64,000 nt of DNA from Pseudomonas sp. (lineage in GTDB: Bacteria > Pseudomonadota > Gammaproteobacteria > Pseudomonadales > Pseudomonadaceae), in NCBI RefSeq assembly GCF_002796985.1, contig NZ_PEKX01000007.1:610284-674283 (forward strand). Direction: 5' to 3'. The translations under genes and the position numbers were made by a program. Of the stretch, positions 26,101 through 33,758 are shown piece after piece. How positions within the stretch are numbered: the first letter of the stretch is position 1; each line of letters starts with the position of its first letter. Below the pieces are notes generated by a model. That model was not told the origin of the DNA. It did not search any database and saw only the letters and a list, made by a program, of their open reading frames with translations.

Positions 26101-26658
26101 GTGCTCGGTGACGTCGAGGTTGCGGGTACCGAAGACAATGGTGAACAGGGCGAGGATCAGCGACACGATCAGTGCCGTGTCCTGGGCGCGGATGCCGGTG
26201 GAGTCGGGGCCGGCGCCGATCAGCAGGTTCACGCCGAGGACGATGCCCTTGAGCTGCAGGGCGATGTAGGGCAGCACGCAGACCACGCAGATCAGCGCCA
26301 CCACCACGGCCAGCGCCTGGGACTTGCCGTAGCGCGCGGCGATGAAGTCAGCGATGGAGGTGATGTTCTCCTGCTTGCTGATCATGATCATCTTCTGCAG
26401 CACCCAGGGCGCGAAGAGCATCAGCAGCACGGGGCCGATGTAGATCGGCAGGAACGACCAGAGCTGGTCGGCGGCTTGGCCGACGGCGCCGAAGAAGGTC
26501 CAGCTGGTGCAGTAGACCGCCAGCGAGAGACTGTAGACCCAGGCGCGGACACGCGGCGAAAGAGGGGCGCGACGGCGGTCGCCATAGAACGCGATGGCGA
26601 ACAGGACCGCCATGTAGAGCAGGGCGACCGTTGCGATCAACCCACTGGACAACGACAT
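23182..26658 (-). CDS. Hybrid sensor histidine kinase with sodium:solute symporter-like sensor domain
   Basis: A 1158-residue inner-membrane protein. Residues 1 to about 500 form a 12-13 helix SSS domain as in CbrA; then a linker, a PAS domain (about 640-760), a short coiled coil, HisKA with phospho-acceptor His near 807 in AVSHDLMQPLN, HATPase with DHGPGIP and GLGLGLAI, and a C-terminal receiver (about 1040-1155) with Asp near 1089 in LIDYHLDDG and Lys in PKPVKP. Length and layout match the P. aeruginosa PA3271 type. Start MSLSSGLIATVALLY at 26658. No response regulator gene is adjacent. Confidence 0.9.
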   Translation of the reverse strand: MSLSSGLIATVALLYMAVLFAIAFYGDRRRAPLSPRVRAWVYSLSLAVYCTSWTFFGAVGQAADQLWSFLPIYIGPVLLMLFAPWVLQKMIMISKQENITSIADFIAARYGKSQALAVVVALICVVCVLPYIALQLKGIVLGVNLLIGAGPDSTGIRAQDTALIVSLILALFTIVFGTRNLDVTEHHRGMVLAIAFESLVKLTAFIAVGIFVTFGLYDGFGDLVDKARVAPQLTEYWKETVHWPAMLLQTGVAMTAIMCLPRQFHVLVVENIEPRDLNLARWVFPIYLVLAALFVVPIALAGQMHLPAGVMPDSFVISLPLAESHPALALLAFIGGASAATGMVIVASVALSTMVSNDMLLPWLLRRKGEAEQPFEVFRHWLLTVRRVSIALILLLAYVSYRLLGSTASLATIGQIAFAAIAQLGPAMIGALYWKQANRRGVFAGLAAGSLLWAYTLVLPVIAKGLGWPLETFPGLAWLAGRPFGLSIEPLTLGVLLSLIGNFALFGLVSVFSRTRVSEHWQASRFIGQEISQKLSSRSMLAVQLEDLLMLAARFVGEERARQSFIRFAYRQGKGFTPSQNANDEWIAHTERLLAGVLGASSARAVVKAAIEGREMQVEDVVKIADEASEVLQFNRALLQGAIENITQGISVVDQSLRLVAWNHRYIELFEYPDGLIYVGRPIADIIRYNAERNLCGPGDPDLHVAKRLYWMRQGTPHTSERLFPNGRVIELIGNPMPGGGFVMSFTDITNYRDAEQGLKDANEGLEQRVQERTFELSQLNQALTEAKGTAEAANQSKSRFLAAVSHDLMQPLNAARLFSAALAHQEKLPEEATELVRHLDSSLRSAEDLITDLLDISRLEGGRVSADVAAFPLSNLYDTLGVEFRVLAQEHGIDFHVRGSKLRVESDIKLLRRVLQNFLTNAFRYAKGHVLLGVRREAGHLRLEVWDHGPGIPPDKLQVIFEEFKRLDSHQTRAEKGLGLGLAIADRLCKVLGHRLEVRSWPGKGSVFSVSVPLARQPAPVPLNGHKVETPEQLNGAQVLCVDNEDSILTGMNSLLTRWGCRVLTARSREECQALLEGDARPQLALIDYHLDDGELGTDLMAWLRTRLGEPVPGVVISADARPELVAQIHAAGLDFLPKPVKPAALRALLSRHLSLR

Positions 26659-26919
26659 GCTGACTCCGGAAGTGAACTGGCTCCCCCGCAGGAGCACTCG
26701 CAGCAGTTTCGCACCAAAGTCCGGAACTGTCAGACACCTGCTACCAATGTCTCAGTGGCGCTGTGTCGCGCGTCTCACTTGAGGGGAGGGCTGCGTACTG
26801 GTAGCTTGCCGGCCTTTTCGCGGTCCGTCCGTCGCACCCGGTTGGGTACGCGGCACTTCATCCGGCCGCTACGCTCTGATGTGAGCGATGATTTCGCGTC
26901 GTGTTCCGAGGAGGGCGCC

Positions 26920-27489
26920 ATGTTCAGACCGTTACCCATCACCTTGCAGCGCGGGGCCCTGCGCCTGGAGCCCATGGTGGAGGCCGACGTGCCGGATCTG
27001 GTGACGCTGGCGGAACAGAACCGCGACGTCCTGCAGTTCATGAGTGCCCCGGGGCGCCCGGACTGGTACCGCCAGGGCCTGGCCGACCAGCGCGAGGGCC
27101 GCGCCCTGCCGCTGGTGGTGCGCCTGGGCAACCAGATCGTCGGCACCACGCGCTTCATGGACTTCCTCCCGGCGCTGCCGGCCTGCGAGATCGGCGCTAC
27201 CTGGCTGGACCAGGCCCAGCACGGCAGCGGCCTCAACGCCACCATGAAGTACCTGATGCTGCGCCACGCCTTCGACAGCTGGAAGATGGTACGCGTGCAG
27301 TTCAAGACCGCCGCCAGCAATGAGCGCTCCCAGCGCGCCATCGAGAAGCTCGGCGCGGTGCGCGAGGGCGTGCTGCGCAACCACCGGCGCCTGGCCGGCG
27401 GGCGACTGGACGACACCATCCTCTACAGCATCACCGACCAGGAATGGCCGCAGGTGAAGGCCGCGCTGGAAGCTGGTTTCAACGGCTGA
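26920..27489 (+). CDS. GNAT acetyltransferase, RimJ/RimL-like
   Basis: 189 residues with the RimL-type GNAT layout: N-terminal TLQRGALRLEPMVEADVPDLVTL, a substrate strand region CEIGATWLDQAQHGSGLNATMKYLML, and the C-terminal ASNERSQRAIEKLGAVREGVLRNH that contacts acetyl-CoA. Such enzymes acetylate protein N-termini or small amines; the target is not predictable. ATG at 26920 follows GAGGAG. It precedes an AraC gene by 67 bases and is divergent from the sensor kinase across 261 bases with no other recognisable feature. Confidence 0.85.
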   Translation: MFRPLPITLQRGALRLEPMVEADVPDLVTLAEQNRDVLQFMSAPGRPDWYRQGLADQREGRALPLVVRLGNQIVGTTRFMDFLPALPACEIGATWLDQAQHGSGLNATMKYLMLRHAFDSWKMVRVQFKTAASNERSQRAIEKLGAVREGVLRNHRRLAGGRLDDTILYSITDQEWPQVKAALEAGFNG

Positions 27490-27556
27490 AGGGGCGGTGT
27501 AAGGTGATCGACCCGCGCGCTCTGCAGCGCGCGCGGAGCGACATCGAGGCAGGACC

Positions 27557-28408
27557 ATGGCAGAACACCACGCGAACGGCGAACGCACCCGCTTCTGGCG
27601 CGCCCAGGAGCTGGGCGGCGTCGAGCTGCTGCACGCGCGTTACATCGAGCAGGTGTTCTCGCCCCACGTCCATGAAGGCTTCGCCTTCGTCATGATCGAG
27701 CAGGGCGCGCAGCGCTTCCACCATCGCGGCGCCGAACACTTCGCCCCGGCCGGCAGCGTGGTGCTGATCAACCCCGACGAGGTTCATACCGGTTCCAAGG
27801 CCGACGAGGCCGGCTGGCGCTACCGCGGCTTCTACCCGGAGCTGGCGCAGGTCTCCGGCGTGCTGGCGGAGCTGGAACTGGAATCAGGCGGTACGCCGTC
27901 CTTCGACGCCAGCGTGGTGTTCGACCCCGAGCTGGTGCAGGCGCTGTTCGCCGCTCACCACTTGCTGGATTCCGACGCCAGCGTGCTGCAGCGCCAGACC
28001 TGCTGGCGCGAGGCGCTCCTGCTGCTGTTCCAGCGTCACGCGCGGATTCCCGAGGCACCATCGGCAGGCAATGAGCCTGTGGCCGTGGCTCGCGCCCGCG
28101 AGCTGCTCGGCGCGCGGCTGATGGAGCCGCCGTCGCTGGAGGAGCTGGCGGCCGCCGTCGGGCTGTCGCCTTTCCACTTCGCTCGCGTGTTCCGCAAGGC
28201 CACCGGCCTGCCGCCCCACGCCTGGCTCAAGCAGCGCCGGCTGGAGCAGGCGCGGGCGCTACTCAAGCAGGGATGCATGCCGGTAAACGTGGCGACGCAG
28301 CTGGGCTTCGCTGACCAGAGCCACCTCAGCCGGCAGTTCAAGCAAGCCTATGGCGTCGGTCCTGGCGAATACCGCCAGGCTTGCGCGCGGTCGTTCCGTT
28401 CGGCCTGA
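27557..28408 (+). CDS. AraC-family transcriptional regulator with cupin sensor domain
   Basis: 283 residues: an N-terminal AraC-ligand cupin (about residues 10-160, HVHEGFAFVMIEQG) and a C-terminal pair of helix-turn-helix motifs (about 180-280, LSPFHFARVFRKATG and LGFADQSHLSRQFKQAYG). It lies upstream of the FecA-like receptor gene on the same strand, separated by 207 bases, and could regulate it or the GNAT gene before it. The same gene order occurs in P. aeruginosa. Confidence 0.88.
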   Translation: MAEHHANGERTRFWRAQELGGVELLHARYIEQVFSPHVHEGFAFVMIEQGAQRFHHRGAEHFAPAGSVVLINPDEVHTGSKADEAGWRYRGFYPELAQVSGVLAELELESGGTPSFDASVVFDPELVQALFAAHHLLDSDASVLQRQTCWREALLLLFQRHARIPEAPSAGNEPVAVARARELLGARLMEPPSLEELAAAVGLSPFHFARVFRKATGLPPHAWLKQRRLEQARALLKQGCMPVNVATQLGFADQSHLSRQFKQAYGVGPGEYRQACARSFRSA

Positions 28409-28536
28409 TCTTTGCGCCTTGCTTCCCGCCGATCCACTGCTGCAGCAGGGCTGCTGGCCGGGTGCTGAGTCGGCGATGAGCAGTCGATCGAAATGCCTAA
28501 AAGAGAATTCGAGTCAACCGAAATATTTTGTCATTT

Positions 28537-28555
28537 GCGATACATTTGCATTTAC
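28537..28555 (-). promoter_or_regulatory. Weak Fur-box candidate upstream of the FecA-like gene
   Basis: Read on the minus strand, GTAAATGCAAATGTATCGC matches the 19-bp Fur consensus at about 10 positions, within a strikingly AT-rich leader 60-80 bases before the receptor start. The score is marginal; a TonB receptor of this class would be expected to be iron-repressed. Confidence 0.3.
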
Positions 28556-28615
28556 AAAATTTACACCTGACCGTATTTTTCGCCCCCTTCACGAAGTACC
28601 CGGGGAGGGAGAAGC

Positions 28616-30781
28616 ATGTCGCACGTTCGTTCGTGGTCGCGCCTGGCGATCGCCGTAGCCCTGGCCACGCCGCTGCAGCCGGCGCAAGCCGAGGAAGAGA
28701 GCAAGGAGCTGGAGAGCGTCACCGTCGTCGGTGACTGGCTCGGCGAGGCTGATCAGCAAGTGGTGCAGAACCACCCTGGTGCGCGCACCGTGGTGCGCCG
28801 CGAGCAGATGATCGAAGAGGGCGCGCAGAACGTGCGCGACGTGCTGCGCGGCATTCCCGGCGTACAGGTGCAGGACAACAACGGTACCGGCGGCAGCGAC
28901 GTTTCCCTCAACGTCGGCGTGCGCGGTCTGACTTCGCGCCTGTCACCGCGCTCCACCGTGCTCATCGATGGTGTTCCGGCCGCCGTGGCGCCCTACGGCC
29001 AGCCGCAGCTGTCGATGTTCCCGCTGTCGGTCGGCAACCTCGACAGCGTCGACGTCGTGCGTGGCGCTGGCTCCGTACGCTATGGCCCGCAGAACGTCGG
29101 CGGGGTGATCAACTTCGTCACCCGGGCGATCCCCAAGGAGTTCTCCGGTGACGTCGGCAGCACCGTGGAAACCGCTTCCCACGGCGGCTGGAAGAAGCTC
29201 TACAACGCCTTCCTCGGTGGCACCGCCGACAACGGCATGGGCGCCGCGCTGCTGTATTCCGGCGTTAAAGGCGCGGGCTACCGCGACGGCAACGACGCCA
29301 CCGACATCGACGACGTGATGTTCAAGACCCACTGGGCGCCCACCGACGTCGACGAATTCTCGGCGAATTTCCATTACTACGATGGCAGCGCCGACATGCC
29401 CGGCGGCCTGACCCAGGCGCAATTCGACAAGGACCCGTACCAGTCCGTGCGCGACTACGACAACTTCACTGGCCGTCGCAAGGACTTCTCGCTCAAGTAC
29501 AAGCGGCAGATCGACGATCTCACCCAGGTCGAAGTGCTGACCTACTACAGCGACAGCTTCCGTGGCAGCACCATCGCCAACCGCGACCTAAAGACCCTGG
29601 CGTCCTACCCGCGCGACTACCACACCTTCGGCATCGAGCCGCGCGTGTCGAAGATCTTCATGGTCGGCCCGACCACCCAGGAAGCCAGCATCGGCTACCG
29701 CTACCTCAAGGAAGCGATGCACGAGCGCGCCAGCCAGGTCGGTCTGGTCAACAACATCCCGACGCCGATCCCCGGCGCCGATGGCCATACCTACCAGGAT
29801 CGCACCGGCGGCACCGAAGCGAACTCCATCTACCTCGACGACAAGATCGACGTGGGCAACTGGACCGTCACTCCGGGCATTCGCTTCGAGCGCATCTCCA
29901 CCGACTGGCATGAGCGCCCGGTGATCGACAACAAGGGCAAACCGGTCCAGGAGAAGAACCGCAGCAAGGACTACAACGAGCCGCTGCCGGCGCTGGCGGT
30001 GATGTATCACCTGTCCGATGAGTGGAAGCTGTTCGCCAACTACGAGACCTCCTTCGGCAGCCTGCAGTACTTCCAGCTCGGCCAGGGCGGCAGCGGCAAC
30101 GACACCGCCAGTGGCCTGCAACCGGAGAAGGCGAAGACCTACGAAGTGGGCACCCGCTACGACAATGGCAGCTGGGGTGGCGAAGTCACGCTGTTCTACA
30201 TCGACTTTGACGACGAGCTGCAGTACATCAGCAACGACGTGGGCTGGACCAACCTGGGCGCCACCAAGCACCAGGGCATCGAGACCTCGGCGCATTACGA
30301 CATGGCCGCGCTCGACCCGCTGCTCGCCGGCCTGACCGCGTACGGCACCCTGACCTACACCCGCGCGACCTACGAAGGCGAAATCCCCGGCTTCAAGGGC
30401 CGCGACCTGCCTTTGTACTCGCGCCAGGTGGCGACCATCGGCCTGCGCTACGAGCACGACCGCTGGACCTACAACTTCGACGGCTTCGCCCAATCGAAGC
30501 AGCGCGCGCCCGGCCCGACCACCAAGTCCAACGGAAGCTTCACCGGCGACTACATCACCGAGCCGACCGCGGACGGCCAGTACGGCGACATTCCCGGCTA
30601 CATGCTGTGGAACGCCCGCGTGGGCTACGACTTCGGCCCGCAGGCGTCGAACCTGAAGGTGGCCGCTGGGGTGAAGAACCTCTTCGACCAGATGAACTAC
30701 ACCCGCTCCAGCGACAACAACGCCGGTATCTACCTTGGCGAACCGCGCACCTTCTACGTGCAGGGCAGCGTCGGCTTCTGA
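28616..30781 (+). CDS. TonB-dependent outer-membrane receptor, FecA-like without signalling domain
   Basis: 721 residues. A signal peptide ending near PAQAEE is followed directly by a TonB-box-like ESVTVVG and WLGEADQQ, then the plug (about residues 45-165; GARTVVRREQM, VRDVLRGIPGVQVQDNNGTG, RSTVLIDGVPAA) and a 22-strand barrel ending in F. These segments closely resemble E. coli FecA, the ferric dicitrate receptor, but the STN signalling domain and fecIR genes are missing. Ferric citrate or a related chelate is the likely substrate. A terminator follows. Confidence 0.87.
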   Translation: MSHVRSWSRLAIAVALATPLQPAQAEEESKELESVTVVGDWLGEADQQVVQNHPGARTVVRREQMIEEGAQNVRDVLRGIPGVQVQDNNGTGGSDVSLNVGVRGLTSRLSPRSTVLIDGVPAAVAPYGQPQLSMFPLSVGNLDSVDVVRGAGSVRYGPQNVGGVINFVTRAIPKEFSGDVGSTVETASHGGWKKLYNAFLGGTADNGMGAALLYSGVKGAGYRDGNDATDIDDVMFKTHWAPTDVDEFSANFHYYDGSADMPGGLTQAQFDKDPYQSVRDYDNFTGRRKDFSLKYKRQIDDLTQVEVLTYYSDSFRGSTIANRDLKTLASYPRDYHTFGIEPRVSKIFMVGPTTQEASIGYRYLKEAMHERASQVGLVNNIPTPIPGADGHTYQDRTGGTEANSIYLDDKIDVGNWTVTPGIRFERISTDWHERPVIDNKGKPVQEKNRSKDYNEPLPALAVMYHLSDEWKLFANYETSFGSLQYFQLGQGGSGNDTASGLQPEKAKTYEVGTRYDNGSWGGEVTLFYIDFDDELQYISNDVGWTNLGATKHQGIETSAHYDMAALDPLLAGLTAYGTLTYTRATYEGEIPGFKGRDLPLYSRQVATIGLRYEHDRWTYNFDGFAQSKQRAPGPTTKSNGSFTGDYITEPTADGQYGDIPGYMLWNARVGYDFGPQASNLKVAAGVKNLFDQMNYTRSSDNNAGIYLGEPRTFYVQGSVGF

Positions 30782-30799
30782 CGTCGCCCCGGCCCATTG

Positions 30800-30829
30800 A
30801 AAAGCCCGTCCCTCGCGACGGGCTTTTTA
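30800..30829 (+). terminator. Rho-independent terminator after the FecA-like gene
   Basis: AAAAGCCCGTC, short loop, GACGGGCTTTTT beginning 19 bases after the stop. Confidence 0.85.
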
Positions 30830-30949
30830 TTGCACGGATTGCGGCATTCGAATGGATTTGTGCGGAAAATGTGGCTTTTCTTCACGCGGTTGCCGTCACA
30901 TCCATGCTGTCATTCCGGCTCAAGGCCGCTACGCAGGTATACAAGGACG

Positions 30950-32824
30950 ATGTCTCAACACTCGCAATTCGCCCTGCTGGGCACCAAGCGATTCCTGCCC
31001 TTCTTCATTACCCAACTGCTGGGTGCGTTCAACGACAACATCTTCAAGCAGTCGCTGATCCTGGCGATCCTCTATCACCTCACCGTCAGCGGTGACCGCA
31101 ACCTGCTGGTCAACCTCTGCGCGCTGTTGTTCATCCTGCCGTTCTTCCTGTTCTCCGCCCTGGGCGGCCAGTTCGGCGAGAAGTTCAACAAGGACGCGCT
31201 GATGCGCGCGCTGAAGCTGGCCGAGATCGTGATCATGGCGGTTGGCGCTGCGGGGTTTGTGTTCGGCAGCCTGCCGCTGCTGTTCCTGGCGCTGTTCGCC
31301 ATGGGCACTCACTCGGCGCTGTTCGGCCCGGTGAAGTACTCGATCCTGCCGCAGCACCTGCGCGAAGACGAACTGGTGGGCGGTAATGCCCTGGTCGAGA
31401 TGGGTACCTTCCTAGCCATTCTCTGCGGCACCATCGGTGCGGGCGTGCTGATGTCACGGCAGGACTACGCCGCCGGCGTCGGCATTGCCGTGGTACTGGT
31501 GGCGATCTGTGGCTTCCTCGCCAGCCGCAATATCCCGCGCGCGGCGGCGGCGCTGCCGGACCTGAAGGTGGACTGGAACATCTTCCGCCAGTCCTGGGCC
31601 ATCCTCATGCTCGGCCTGCACCAGCGCCCGGCGGTATCACGTTCGCTGGTGGGCAACTCCTGGTTCTGGTTCCTTGGCGCGGTCTATCTCACCCAGATCC
31701 CGACCTACGCCAAGGAGTTGCTGCACGGCGACGAGAGTGTGGTGACGCTGATCCTCACCGTGTTCTCCGTGGGCATCGCGCTGGGTTCGATGCTCTGCGA
31801 GAAGCTCTCGGGCAAGAAGGTGGAGATCGGCCTGGTGCCCTTCGGCTCCTTTGGCTTGAGTCTGTTCGGCATTCTGCTCTGGTGGCATTCGGGCGGCTTC
31901 CCGCAGGGCGAGCAGCCCTACCACTGGCTGGCGGTACTGGAGCACTCGCAGTCCTGGGCGGTGCTGGCGGATATCCTCGGCATCGGTATCTTCGGCGGCT
32001 TCTATATCGTCCCGCTGTACGCGCTGATCCAGGCGCGCACCGAGGAAGACAAGCGTGCGCGGGTCATCGCCGCCAACAACATCCTCAACGCGCTGTTCAT
32101 GGTGGCCGCGGCGATCGTCTCGATCCTGCTGCTGTCGGTGGCGAAGCTGTCGATCCCCGAGCTGTTCCTCGTGCTCTCGCTGGCAAACGTCGCGGTGAAT
32201 GTGTACATCTTCAAGATCGTGCCTGAGTTCACCATGCGCTTCCTGGTGTGGCTGTTGACCCACTCGATGTACCGGGTCGACCACCGCAACCTCGAAACCA
32301 TCCCCGATGAAGGCCCGGCTGTGCTGGTGTGCAACCATGTGTCCTTCGTCGACGCGCTGCTCATCGCTGGCTCCGTGCGTCGACCGGTGCGCTTCGTCAT
32401 GTACTACAAGATCTTCCGAATCCCGGTACTCAACTTCATCTTCCGCACTGCCGGTGCTGTGCCGATTGCCGGGCGCAATGAGGATGCCGCGACCTATGAG
32501 AAGGCGTTTGCCAAGGTCGCCGAGTACCTGCGCGAAGGGGAGCTGGTGTGCATCTTCCCCGAGGGCATGCTGACTCTGGACGGTGAGATGAACGAGTTTC
32601 GCAGCGGCGTGGAGCGCATCATCGAGGAGACCCCGGTGCCGGTGATTCCGATGGCGCTGCAGGGATTGTGGGGCAGCTTCTTCAGCCGCGATCCGCAGAA
32701 GGGCTTCCTGCGCCGCCTGTGGTCACACGTCTGTCTGGTGGCTGGCCAGCCGGTGGCGCCGGAAGAGGCCAAGCGCCTGATGCTGCAGGAGCAGGTAGCC
32801 GAACTGCGAGGCGCCGCTCGCTAG
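30950..32824 (+). CDS. MFS (LplT-like)-acyltransferase (PlsC) fusion protein
   Basis: A 624-residue inner-membrane protein. Residues 1 to about 420 are an LplT-type major facilitator (FFITQLLGAFNDNIFKQ at the start is diagnostic), and about 440-610 an LPLAT domain with the HX4D motif in CNHVSFVD and FPEG in CIFPEGMLT. In E. coli, LplT flips lysophospholipids inward and Aas (acyltransferase plus AMP ligase) reacylates them. This protein lacks the AMP ligase domain, so it needs acyl-ACP or acyl-CoA made elsewhere. ATG 30950 follows AAGGA at a short distance. Confidence 0.87.
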   Translation: MSQHSQFALLGTKRFLPFFITQLLGAFNDNIFKQSLILAILYHLTVSGDRNLLVNLCALLFILPFFLFSALGGQFGEKFNKDALMRALKLAEIVIMAVGAAGFVFGSLPLLFLALFAMGTHSALFGPVKYSILPQHLREDELVGGNALVEMGTFLAILCGTIGAGVLMSRQDYAAGVGIAVVLVAICGFLASRNIPRAAAALPDLKVDWNIFRQSWAILMLGLHQRPAVSRSLVGNSWFWFLGAVYLTQIPTYAKELLHGDESVVTLILTVFSVGIALGSMLCEKLSGKKVEIGLVPFGSFGLSLFGILLWWHSGGFPQGEQPYHWLAVLEHSQSWAVLADILGIGIFGGFYIVPLYALIQARTEEDKRARVIAANNILNALFMVAAAIVSILLLSVAKLSIPELFLVLSLANVAVNVYIFKIVPEFTMRFLVWLLTHSMYRVDHRNLETIPDEGPAVLVCNHVSFVDALLIAGSVRRPVRFVMYYKIFRIPVLNFIFRTAGAVPIAGRNEDAATYEKAFAKVAEYLREGELVCIFPEGMLTLDGEMNEFRSGVERIIEETPVPVIPMALQGLWGSFFSRDPQKGFLRRLWSHVCLVAGQPVAPEEAKRLMLQEQVAELRGAAR

Positions 32825-32845
32825 ATTTCAACGGCAGCGCAATAG

Positions 32846-32875
32846 AAAAAGCCCCGGCAATGCCGGGGCTTTTTC
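32846..32875. terminator. Bidirectional terminator between the MFS-PlsC gene and capB
   Basis: AAAAAGCCCCGGCA, ATGCCGGGGCTTTTTC between the convergent genes, with A and T runs on both sides. Confidence 0.88.
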
Positions 32876-32892
32876 GTGGTGCAGGACGAGGA

Positions 32893-33102
32893 TCAGATAA
32901 CCTGAACTTCGTCAGCCTGCAGGCCCTTCTGGCCTTCCACGACGATGAAGGAGACCTTCTGGCCTTCCTGCAGCGACTTGAAGCCATTGCCCTGGATGGA
33001 GCGGAAGTGAACGAATACATCGTTGCCGCTTTCCGGGGTGATGAAGCCGAAGCCTTTAGCGTCGTTGAACCACTTGACGGTGCCGGTCTGACGATTCGAC
33101 AT
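32893..33102 (-). CDS. capB: Cold-shock domain protein, CapB-like
   Basis: 69 residues, a single cold-shock OB fold with RNA-binding motifs KGFGFITP (RNP1) and DVFVHF (RNP2). Acts as a nucleic acid chaperone that binds single-stranded RNA. Position and sequence match P. aeruginosa capB. The leader to its right holds a GATGGGG/CCCCATC hairpin at 33189-33207; long structured leaders are usual for this family, but the transcript start is not visible here. Confidence 0.93.
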   Translation of the reverse strand: MSNRQTGTVKWFNDAKGFGFITPESGNDVFVHFRSIQGNGFKSLQEGQKVSFIVVEGQKGLQADEVQVI

Positions 33103-33188
33103 GGAATTACACCTTGAACTTATTGAAGATTGTTTTGCGGAAAAGGTCCGCGCTCGTCCTGAGTTGCAAGGTGCAGTCGAAGCCGGGT

Positions 33189-33207
33189 GATGGGGAATGG
33201 CCCCATC
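33189..33207 (-). other. Hairpin between gdx and capB
   Basis: GATGGGG, 5-base loop, CCCCATC. Without a T run it is not a typical terminator; it may mark the end of the gdx transcript or belong to the capB leader. Confidence 0.4.
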
Positions 33208-33309
33208 AGGTCACGAGCCACAGTGACCCTAGCAAACACAGTGGCCCGCAGCATACCGACAAATTTTCGGGAAAGCGACATCCCGCCGGTATCGAGAACC
33301 GATACAGCG

Positions 33310-33624
33310 TCAGTGGCTCAATTTCAGGCCGACCAGTCCGCACAGGATCAGCGCAACGCTGAGCAGGCGTACCGGTGCCATGGACTCGCCGAACAGCACA
33401 ATACCGACGATGACGGTGCCCACTGCGCCGACGCCGGTCCAGATGGCGTAAGCGGTACCCAGCGGCAGATTGCGCATGGCCAAACCCAGCAGGCCCATGC
33501 TGGTGATGATTGCCAGCACGGTCAGCGCGGTCGGTATCGGTCGAGTGAAACCTTCGGTGTACTTCAGGCCGACAGCCCAGGCGACTTCGAACAGGCCGGC
33601 GACGAACAGAATGATCCAGGACAT
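33310..33624 (-). CDS. gdx: Guanidinium exporter Gdx (SugE-type small multidrug resistance protein)
   Basis: 104 residues, four membrane helices, with the SMR glutamate in LFVAGLFEVAWAVGLK (Glu13) and the SugE/Gdx-type sequence that follows. Gdx proteins function as antiparallel dimers that exchange guanidinium for protons. The assignment over the EmrE drug-exporter branch rests on this sequence and on the guanidine-II riboswitch in its leader. ATG at 33624; the frame open further upstream runs through the riboswitch and is not coding. Confidence 0.9.
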   Translation of the reverse strand: MSWIILFVAGLFEVAWAVGLKYTEGFTRPIPTALTVLAIITSMGLLGLAMRNLPLGTAYAIWTGVGAVGTVIVGIVLFGESMAPVRLLSVALILCGLVGLKLSH

Positions 33625-33652
33625 GGAGCTCTCCAGACGGTGGATGGTATGG

Positions 33653-33699
33653 AGGGCCGTCCCCGCTGGAGCACCGGAAGGTGGTGAGGTCGTCCTCAC
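33653..33699 (-). promoter_or_regulatory. Guanidine-II (mini-ykkC) riboswitch
   Basis: On the transcript strand two hairpins with ACGR tetraloops lie in tandem: GTGAGG-ACGA-CCTCAC (33699-33684) and GGGG-ACGG-CCCT (33664-33653), about 19 bases apart, with the second ending 29 bases before the gdx start. This is the defining structure of the mini-ykkC class, which binds guanidinium and frees the ribosome-binding site. Location, strand and downstream gene family all agree. Confidence 0.9.
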
Positions 33700-33758
33700 G
33701 ATGTGCATTATTTTGCACAAAACCGGTGCGCCGGGCAACCCGGCGCCGGTTCGTTGCC

